Assembly (NCBI RefSeq): GCF_012489685.1
Contig: NC_080044.1
Span: 24,346,369 to 24,410,368, forward strand
Direction of reading: 5' to 3'
Source of the DNA: Lotus japonicus
Taxonomy: Eukaryota; Streptophyta; Magnoliopsida; Fabales; Fabaceae
Length of the DNA stretch: 64,000 nucleotides
Part shown: positions 55,591 through 64,000 of the stretch, in pieces
Layout of the letters: the number at the start of each line of letters is the position of its first letter
How positions within the stretch are numbered: the first letter of the stretch is position 1
Made by a program: the position numbers and the translations under genes
The notes under the pieces: model-generated
Seen by the model: the letters and a program-made list of their open reading frames with translations, nothing else
Database searches by the model: none
What the model was told of the DNA's origin: nothing

Positions 55591-58500
55591 TTAGTAATGC
55601 AATCCATTGCCATTGCCATTGCAATTTCCATTTGCATATTCTGCTCTAAAAGCTGGTTTTGTTGGAGTTCCATTCTGGTATGTTTTGGCTGCTGCTGATA
55701 TATCATTTCCTACTCCATTTGAATAGTGATGTACAGCATCCAGTTTTCCACATGCTGCTCCAATAAACCCTGCATTGACATGATAATTAAGTAATCAAAA
55801 GCTGCATAACAGAATCAAAAAATTGTTTGTTATCCTATTATAAATTTGTTGAGAAGTCTCATATTGACTAGACATGGCCAAATAACCCTCTATATAATAA
55901 ACTTTCAATTCATTGATAACCAAAAACTTAATATATATACAATTGCATCGCATTGACTAGAAAATGCATCCAGAACCAAAACACTATATGGATAATGTTG
56001 TTTTCTTTGTGTTTGATGATGTAGCTAGTGAAAGTGAAATGTATGAAAAGCAAAGTTCATATGGATAAAATCAAATAATTATTTTTCCCCCTGTTTTATG
56101 TCTTTAGAAATGATTAATGGTGGAGTGAGCTGCATTAATAGTTGTCTTGATCCTGAGGCACACTTAACAAATTTTACATTGTATGCTGGAATTTAAGATA
56201 AAAGGACGAACAATGGATTTTCTAATGCATCATCTCGGTTTCAATGGATAAGAAAATTGATTGTTGAAATAGCATCTAGCTATTATAATCTAATTTTCCA
56301 CTGGAAAGCAAACAGAAAATAAGGACCAAAGAACATTGAAGATCAGATATGAAAAGATAGTAAATTGTATAGTCAACTTGGATGAAAAACACATAAATTT
56401 ATCACATAAATTACCGAAAAACACTGGAGAAGGTTTTCCTGGTCTTGATTTAAACTCAGGATGGAATTGAACACCAACAAAATAAGGATGATTAGGCAGC
56501 TCAACAATCTGTTAACATTCAAACACAAACAATAAATCAATAATTCAGAAATACATCATGTTAATGTTTGTACTTATTCAAAAACTGAAAAGAGAATGTC
56601 TATACCTCCATGCGTTGACCAGTTTCATCCTTCCCAGTAAAAGAAAGACCAGCATTTTCAAGGCGAGCCACCACATCAGGATTCACCTGCATATGATGCG
56701 CGAGATCATTTTCCGTTCCATTCAAATTCACATGATAATTTTATGCATGACAATGCAATATACCTCATATCTATGCCGATGTCTCTCATCAATGAAGCTT
56801 TTGCAGCCATATCTAAGAGAGGCAGAAACCTAATTAATCTCATCCACTAAAAGTATATGTTTATCCATTTTCATGCTAAATATAATATATCAAGTCATTT
56901 ACAGTGTTACTCTTATATTTCTCTGCATAAAAAACAAAAACAAATGTCTTCAGAAATATTCAATGGAGTAATAACACTTACAATTTTGCAGTTTTGCATT
57001 CCTTGGTCTGGAAAAAAGTCCTCCGAGATCCGAGGCGCATGGTGCCCCCCATGTGTGTTTTTGATCCCTATACAAAACAGTTCAAACGAATCACAAATGG
57101 GAAAAAATGAAACATGATTGATATACTATCTTCTTAGCATCAGAACGAGATAACTCATAATATAGACACACCTCAGGCATAAATATGACATAAGGGCTTT
57201 TGGTTTTCGGATCAAATTCAGTGCTAGCAGCATCATGTACTCCAAGAACAGATCGAGCAAACTCCAAGACAGCGATTTGCATTCCAAGACAAATGCCGAG
57301 GAATGGAATTCTGTTTTCACGAGCATACTTAACCGCAACCATTTTTCCTTGCACACCTCTATCTCCAAAGCCTCCAGGAACAAGAACACCATCAGCACCC
57401 TGAAAGAAAATATTAGTTAGATAATAAGCATAGCAAGTTCTTGGAACTAAAGAGAGAATTTTATTTTGAGATCATAGGTGAAACCTTTAATAGCTTCCAT
57501 GCTGCCTTATAAGCATCATGATTCTGCAACAATTAATAATAACATATAGATGAAGTTGCTATTATGAAGAATACTTAATAAAACTTGATTGTAACATGAT
57601 ATTGAAGATTTGATGTAACCTCTTTTGCGGTTTCCTCTTCAAGGTCGGTAGCTGAAACCCAGTCCACAAGAAGTTTCTGGTGCCATCCAACAGAAGCATG
57701 AACTAAGGCCTGAAAGTTAATATTAAAGGTGTCAAGCTTAATTTTATGCAGTTATGATTAAGCAATATATTGTTCAGACATACTGAAGATAAAGTAAAAG
57801 CTAGCTCCACCTTTAGAATAGAGAGATAGGAATCTGAAAGGCATGTATATTTCCCCACCAAGGCTATACGAACCTGCCATGTTTAAAGAACAATAACATA
57901 TGTAACTATCATGAACAATCATGGATAATAAAATTGAGATTTGCTTTGGACTACCCACTGGTTCATGAAGCATATCACAGGATTCAGCTCTCCTAGTCCA
58001 TTCCTTTAAATCTGGTTCTTGAGTCATTCTGTACATACAACAAACCGCCACTTAAGACTACCAGAAAAATCAGAAAGGATAGAAAATTCTTTGTATCTGT
58101 TTAGTTGAGTCCAGAAAACAGAGCAAATAAAGAGTGAGTTAGTGAACTTACCCTTTGAGGTTCAGCACTTTGAATATTGCTTCATGAGCCTTCTGATCCT
58201 GGACCAGAAGAAGATAAGATGTAAGAAAGGGTACCTGAAAATAACTTTATTTGAAGTTTGGAGTTTGAGATGAAACTTACTCTTAAAAGCAAAGGAATGT
58301 GCCAGATGTTAGGAACATCATAGAGAGTAATTATGTTTTCACCCTGGAAATAGGCAGCTTCAGATATAAAACTCTTGCAAAACAGAAGCACTCATTAAAA
58401 ATCATATACAGCAAAATAGACTTATCCTCACCGGAATTAGGCAAAATTGGGAGAGTTTCCCCTTTGCACTCTCATCAAGTACCTGGAAAAACAATTGAGT

Positions 58501-60675
58501 TTCAGAATACAAACTTAAAAAAGTAACAATTAAAAACAGTATCTAAAAACAATAGAAAATATACATTTATCTTCATTTGTGCATCTATTATTATGTGCTA
58601 GTGTCCTATGTTTTGCTTAGTGCATATTTGTGCACATTTGAAACCAAAATCACGGTGGACAGCCATAAGAGCTAAAAGAAGCTGCTTCTGTCCACTCTGA
58701 TTTTTTTCCAATGTGGTATTCCACTGTGTTTCCAAACATGCAAAGAGAGACCAACCGTGGTGCTGCGGCAAGCCAAGATATGTGGAGTCAGCCCTTGACC
58801 TCTTAGTCCACGAACACTATGCTGAGTTGGTTTTGTTTTCTGTAAAGAGAATTTTCTATGTTAGGTCATAAAGTAAATCACCAAAGGGCATTCAGAATTG
58901 TAACTCCTCAATGTACATTCACACGGATTCGGAGACATAAAATCCAACCGATGCGAAGAATTGAATTGAGCAAACACCCGTTTACATTCACCCGACATTT
59001 AAACAAACACATACAAGGTATTACCTGTTCACCCACAACATTCAAAACAGGAACAAGACTGACATGAACTGCACAAAAGTTGCCAGCACCTGCAAATGAG
59101 AATCACATAAAAATGAAATTAATGAACATATTTACACATCATATATTCACCAAAAACACACTTTACCAACAAATCCAGCATTCTCACTCACCAACTCTGT
59201 ATGAGAATTGTCCTAATGCCTGAATAAATGGCATGGACTCAATATCCCCTGCATCCAGATCAAGGGAAATTCTTAGAAATTCACATAAAAAAGTGAAAAG
59301 TGAAGAAATTTTTCAAAAGTGTTGTTATTTTACCTATGGTTCCACCTAATTCTATGACACACACATCAGCTGGACCTGCTTTTCCATCAACCGGTATGTG
59401 GGCCACCCTCTCTATCCACTCTTGAATAGCATCAGTGATATGAGGGACAACCTAAATTGAAAATTACATGAAAATAATAATAAATCAGGACCAAATATGA
59501 AAAAAAAAATTATTATCATACAAAAACACATAACATGATTTATCCAAAAAAAAACACAGAACATGATTTGGCAGCAAGACCTGGACAGTTTTTCCCAGAT
59601 AGTCTCCTCTTCTCTCCTTCTCAATTACATACTGTTGTGATAACCAGGAAAATGAAAATTAAAGTTAGAGTCTTAGAGATGAAGAGTTATTTTTTTCTGG
59701 TTAATTTGTAATGATCTTCAAAATCTGTCATAGGAAAGAACTTGCCTGGTAAATTTTCCCAGTAGTTATGTTGTTATCACGGGTCAACTTGATATCCATA
59801 AAGCGCTCATAGTTTCCAAGATCCAGGTCCACCTTTGGACAAAAAGAGAGTCAAGATTCACAATTTTCCAAAGGCACTGCTTTTGATATAATTTTCTGAT
59901 AATCTCTGAGAAAATTGCATAAAGTTGGCACAAAAAATTTCTCTCATTTTCTTTCTCCTTCAAAAAACGTGTTTATTTTTTTTTATTTTTATCCTTCAAT
60001 TGTTTTTGGGCATTTCCTTAAAATCAAAATAAATGATGAATTAGTGAATCAGAGCTAGTGGTGGTGTATGTACCTCACCACCATCATCCAACACAAAAAC
60101 TTCTCCATGCTCAATAGGGGACATTGTTCCAGCATCTGTGTTCAAGTAAGGATCTGAATCACAAAGAAACAAAAAATCAGAATGCAACCCATCATAGGAT
60201 ATGAAGAAACAGGGCTGATAAGCATGATTTTTGTCAAAAAATCGTGTTAGGCCTAACTCTACCAGAAAAGCTATTGTGGAGATAAAAATGGGTTTACCCC
60301 GTATATATAAAGACTTATTTGATTATATCTCTCGTCAATGTGAGACTAAAACCACAAAGGCGAGAAGAAGAGTTAAGTAAAGTTAAGAAACCAAAGGGTC
60401 TGTGTCTAAGAAGAAGAAACAAATCTAGACAAACAAAAAAAATTAACTGGAGGTTGTTTGAGAGAGAAACAGAGACTGTTGAAAATTCATGTTTTGAAGG
60501 ATAAAAAGAATGTGTGCTTTATTCCAAAAGGTGAAAAAGAGAAAGAAATGAACAAACCAATTTTGATAGCAGTGACTCGGAGTCCACAAGCTTGGAGAAG
60601 CAAGCCAATACTACTGGCAGTGACACCTTTGCCGAGGCCACTAACAACTCCTCCAGTTACAAGAACGTACTTCAT
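55591..60675 (-). CDS. CTPS: CTP synthase (21 exons, 599 aa)
   Basis: Converts UTP to CTP with ATP and glutamine; cytosolic and the last step of de novo pyrimidine nucleotide synthesis. Exons from the start: 60558-60675, 60074-60153, 59746-59832, 59581-59631, 59334-59451, 59192-59248, 59025-59089, 58756-58839, 58432-58482, 58281-58343, 58152-58198, 57959-58028, 57811-57873, 57620-57709, 57485-57523, 57172-57399, 56982-57067, 56764-56812, 56606-56686, 56415-56508, 55591-55769. They join in one frame. The N-terminal synthetase domain starts [17 protein letters not shown] with the P-loop-like [38 protein letters not shown] and [15 protein letters not shown] follow. The glutaminase domain has [15 protein letters not shown] (Cys398) and FHPEF (His525, Glu527). 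All catalytic triad residues are present. The C-terminal tail ([17 protein letters not shown]) is Asn/Gly-rich, as is common in plant forms. All introns are GT-AG except intron 3, which starts GCAAGT. Length matches the usual 560-600 aa. Confidence 0.97.
60225..60360 (+). repeat. Dispersed 'GTGGGAC' repeat, partial copy E (CTP synthase intron 1)
   Basis: TGTTAGGCCTAACTC, then TGGAGATAAAAATGGGT, ATATAAAGACTTATTTG, ATATCTCTCGTCAATGTGAG. Same block order as the copies in the PHOT2 introns, truncated after the GTGGGAC-like block. Confidence 0.6.
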
Positions 60676-60921
60676 TTTTGTTAGTTGTTAAGCTTCCTTA
60701 ATCCCCAAACACTCCACAATGAGAGTAAAACACAGCGAAAATATAGTGTTAACTCTGAAACACAAAGAGCAAACTGAGAGAAAGAGAGAATGAGTATAAA
60801 AAAGCAACACTGAATCTCTCTGGGGAACTTTAATTTGGTTAAGTTTGAATGACAAAGACGCAGGGTGGAAGAGTACTAGTATGAAGAAAGTTGAAGATGG
60901 GATTGGCCACCACATGAGCTG

Positions 60922-60933
60922 CTTTTATATATA
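60922..60933 (-). promoter_or_regulatory. TATA box of the CTP synthase gene
   Basis: On the minus strand TATATATAAAAG, about 250 bp upstream of the start codon. Transcription would start near 60890-60900, giving a 5' UTR of about 220 bp that is rich in CT runs, as is common for plant leaders. Inferred from position and consensus. Confidence 0.65.
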
Positions 60934-60959
60934 GCATTCTGCTAAGAGAGAGAAGATTA

Positions 60960-61370
60960 AAAAATTTATTTGAATTTTATTATTTTACATCGCAATTGGC
61001 GCAAATAAATGCTAAATGTCTTTTTTTTAGATACATTTTTTGGTCTATTCAAAAAAAAAAAATACATTTTGGTCTAGATAAGAGGAAATTATATAATATG
61101 CAATTAATGCTATATGTCTTTTTTATATATTATATAATATTAAATTATATAGTATTATATTATATTATATTATATTATATTTAAATTATATATTATAAAT
61201 ATATAATATAATATAGATATATATTGTATAATTTACAATACTTTATAGATATTATAAATACTATCTATTATACAATTTAAAAAAGATAAATAGTATGTAA
61301 ATATTATTTAAATAATATATAACTATAAAATATTATTTAATATTATAGGTATAAGATATATAATAATATA
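60960..61370. other. Extremely AT-rich region upstream of CTP synthase
   Basis: Long stretches of TATTATATTATATT and similar. Only low-complexity DNA; ORFs here are artefacts. Confidence 0.6.
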
Positions 61371-61522
61371 CACCCTCCGGTCACATATATAAGCAAAAAA
61401 GACACTTTAGGTTCAGTTCATTCATTTAATGAATGTATCTAGTCATTATTAAGGTTTTGATACATTCATTAAATGAATGAATCTAAAATGTCTTTTTTGC
61501 TTATATATGTGACCGGATTGTG
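61371..61522. mobile_element. Stowaway-like MITE, 152 bp, TA target duplication
   Basis: The left end CACCCTCCGGTCACATATAT and the right end ATATATGTGACCGGATTGTG are inverted repeats extending inward through AAGCAAAAAAGACA / TGTCTTTTTTGCTT. A second inner pair (TTCATTTAATGAATGTATC and GATACATTCATTAAATGAA) makes nearly the whole element one hairpin. It is flanked by TA on both sides. Typical of Tc1/mariner-derived Stowaway MITEs. About 700 bp upstream of the CTP synthase start codon, so it could touch its promoter. Confidence 0.85.
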
Positions 61523-61719
61523 TATTATATTATATTTTATAATAAATAATTTTTTCATTAATATAATATAATGTATTTAATAATATAAAGATAATACATA
61601 TTATCATATAATATTAAATCATATTTTATATAATCTCTTACCTTGAATATAATATTCATGAATAGATTAGTGAATTGATGAGAATCGTTTGATTAAAATA
61701 GAATTAACGAATGAGATTT

Positions 61720-62714
61720 GGTGTAAAAAGTAAAACTTTGACTCATGATGGTCCATGTAGCAAGAAGAAGAAGAAGCTCGCTGAAGTTGATGGTTTAGTT
61801 CTATACTCCCACTTCCAGATGACCTCAACTACGGGAGCAACGACACAATGAAGGATAGCAAGGTTGAGCTGATTCAACAACAACATCCATGACTATGCTA
61901 GAAGGAAGAATGATCTAGATCAAGAGTGTCTAGTGTCTACTCAACAAGGAGATCAAGTCAATTCCAGAAATGACTGAGAGCAATCTATTGTGTATTTGCT
62001 ATATCCTATACAACTAAAGATGAATTGATCGTATTGCATACTTGTATACGTCTCATAAGTTTGTATGAACAACACTCTCAACTGTAATCAATTCATATAT
62101 TAACATGCATGAAGAGGCAGGAGAAAGAATACTCAACAATGCCTGGAGAGGCAGGATAAAGAATGTCTGTTTGCCTAAAGAGACAATGTATAAGAGAATA
62201 CTCATTTGCATGGAGAGCCAGTGTAAAAAGAATACTTGTTTAAATGGAGAGGCCGTGTACAAAAGAATACTTGTTTGCCTAGAGAGGCAATGTATAAAAG
62301 AATACTTGTTTGCTTGGAGAGACAATGTATAAAATAATATTAATTGAGCTTGAAGAGACTCGTACAAGAATACTCAACAATGCTTAGAGAGGCAGTAACT
62401 AAAGCATACTCAATGTTCCTAAAGAGACACGTACAATAATACTTGTAAGGAAAAGTCATTGATACTTGATAGGGGAAATTTTGGTTGTTGCCAAGGACTG
62501 GACGTAGCCCACCAATAGTTGAACCAGGAGAAAAGACTTGTGTACAATGTCTGCTGCTTAACTCTTTACTTTATCATCTGCATAACTCGTCTCTGCACTA
62601 CATACTTAACCGAAACAAAAACATCTACAGAGTCCAGTAGAATCTAGTCAATCGTGATAGAGTTATAAGAACACAAACCAACCCTTGTTATGTTCGCATG
62701 GTCTAACCTTCAAG
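61720..62714 (+). mobile_element. SIRE-like copia LTR (start approximate) with minisatellite
   Basis: Ends near CAAGTAGTATCAGGGTCTGG, a degenerate copia primer site, at about 62710-62735. Before it come AGTCATTGATACTTG, CAAGGACTGGACGTAGCC and GTTGAACCAGGAG, the R-U5 block shared with 51608-53138. A minisatellite fills 62105-62440. The left border was not located. Confidence 0.6.
62105..62440 (+). repeat. About 36-bp minisatellite in the SIRE-like LTR
   Basis: Six or more units of GGAGAGGCAATGTATAAAAG + AATACTTGTTTGCCTA with variants, followed by looser repeats to 62440. TATAAAAG within each unit resembles a TATA box. The antisense ORF over this stretch is an artefact of the repeat. Confidence 0.85.
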
Positions 62715-62734
62715 TAGTATCAGGGTCTGGCTTT

Positions 62735-64000
62735 GGATTGACATGTTAACCAATGTAGAGAAGATCCACATGATTACAGTAAATCCGAACGATTGACTAA
62801 AGTTCCAAAATCACAAAGCTTCTTCCTTCATTGCTAATTATATGAAGCTGCCAGCACTTAATGAAGATCAGAATGATACAACATTCAAAGACGAAATCAG
62901 AAGAGCTCTTGCTGAAGTACATGATCACATTCTAAGAAGCTCGAAAACCTTAAGAAAGGAGAGCCATTGGTGTCGGGACTACACTATACATGCTGCAATG
63001 CATCGTCTCCCTTAGCTCTAGAAAGGTTTTTGTTCAGTCGGGTCACTTGATAAGCATCATTATCCAGACTGATCAGTAAGGCTACATCTGACAAAGATAT
63101 TGAGCTGTAAAGAAAAAAATATTTTGGATATCTGAATGGGTTTGAATCTACAAGGAAATCTTCACCTGAGTGAATTGTCTCTCAATGATCACTCACGAGT
63201 TGTCTTAATCAGGTGAACTCCTTCCAGTCACCTTTGCTATTATCTTTTTATGCATTATCTTTTGTCTTTCTTTTTCTATATACATGTGTTATATACTTAC
63301 ATTAGATAGTATTTTGTTGTTTACTCTATTCCTCTTGTCACATATATTCTAGCTTAATTATACGTCCTTTCTTTTGTATAATAAATTTTCTCTGGTTACG
63401 CATAGTTTCCTTAACAAAACATCTTTTTAAAACTATCTTTAAAAATCCTTCTCTCTGTTGCTCTTCTCACTCAAGTACATCATCAAGTCAAGAAGATGTC
63501 ATCCCCCTCTTCCCCTCAGTCTTTCTTCTTGAACTTTCAAGCTTAATACGATTCTCTACTCTTCTACACAAGTGTTTTGCATGAATCCTCACCCACAAAT
63601 ACTCTCTTCTTTTTTTCTTCCTGGGTGCGTATTTTCCACTTCCCTTGGACTCATCACTTGTGAGAACTTTTGTTTCTCTCACTTGAGCCAACCTCCTCGT
63701 TACTCTATCGTCTAGCCTCGATTCTCCAAACTCTTTCAACCTATCCCTTCTTTAAAATCTCGATTCTATCTACTCTACGCTATCTCTTCATTGAGAACTC
63801 ACTCTTTCTCACCTCCTTCTCGTTCCATCTCGATGGCTTTTCCTGCTTCTCGAAGCTAACTTCACTAATCTCACCACTGATTTTCTAACGTGAACCAAAT
63901 ATAATCATATCTAATTTTGACCATCGTCCCCTCCCTTTCACTATTTATATGTCTCCGGTTTAGTTCTTCTTCTCATTACCTTCCCATATACGACTCTCGC
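62735..64000 (+). other. Decayed internal region of a SIRE-like copia element
   Basis: After the primer site a gag-like frame starts near 62740, with stretches such as ANYMKLPALNEDQNDTTFKD and RALAEVHDHILRSS, broken by stops. From about 63100 the sequence is T/C-rich with no recognisable domain up to the end of the window. The element probably continues beyond it. Confidence 0.4.

Noticed and set aside
62053..62367. Minus-strand ORF with repeated hydrophobic segments that looks like a membrane protein
   Set aside because: Translation of the 36-bp LTR minisatellite; the sequence belongs to a SIRE-like LTR on the other strand.

Overview
This is nuclear DNA of a flowering plant, and most probably of a legume. 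It holds two intact many-exon plant genes with canonical introns in a very AT-rich, transposon-packed setting. Several repeats look like those I associate with legume genomes (a GGCCCC-ended MITE, a dispersed 'GTGGGAC' repeat, SIRE-like and Tat-like LTR elements). The species cannot be fixed from sequence alone.

Layout. (1) 218-22820, + strand: a complete PHOT2 (phototropin-2 blue-light receptor kinase) gene. It has 22 coding exons that join in one frame to 977 residues. The introns carry two SINEs with perfect target duplications, four copies of one dispersed repeat, LTR fragments, a minisatellite, and a copy of the start of the last exon. (2) 23000-28730: AT-rich spacer, an orphan exon-like ORF, and a nested segmental duplication holding two dead F-box copies on the minus strand. 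(3) 28740-38366: an RRM-type LINE ORF1 region without ORF2. It is split by an intact 7.5 kb coding-free LTR element (LARD-like, minus orientation, TSD GCTCG) and carries a solo LTR (TSD GTTCT). (4) 38370-40704: an LTR-like relic with a palindrome array and a LINE tail inserted in it. (5) 40705-48204: a Tat/Retand-like Ty3-gypsy element with gag-protease on + and an antisense ORF cluster on -, but no reverse transcriptase or integrase. (6) 48950-50215: a decayed Tat-type RT/RNase H/integrase. (7) 51310-54440: the RNase H tail of a LINE-like gene, broken by a SIRE-like LTR and by a solo LTR (TSD CCTCG). (8) 55025-55236: a MITE. (9) 55591-60675, - strand: a complete CTP synthase gene, 21 exons and 599 residues, with a TATA box near 60922. 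(10) 61371-64000: a Stowaway-like MITE, then a SIRE-like LTR and decayed internal sequence.

The two host genes have no evident functional link: one is light signalling at the plasma membrane, the other pyrimidine nucleotide synthesis. Everything between them is transposon sediment. The most interesting items are the LARD-like element, whose two LTRs agree in R-U5 but carry different promoter (U3) halves; the short palindrome arrays placed just upstream of the TATA box in three LTRs; and the duplicated start of the PHOT2 last exon, which could act as a decoy terminal exon.
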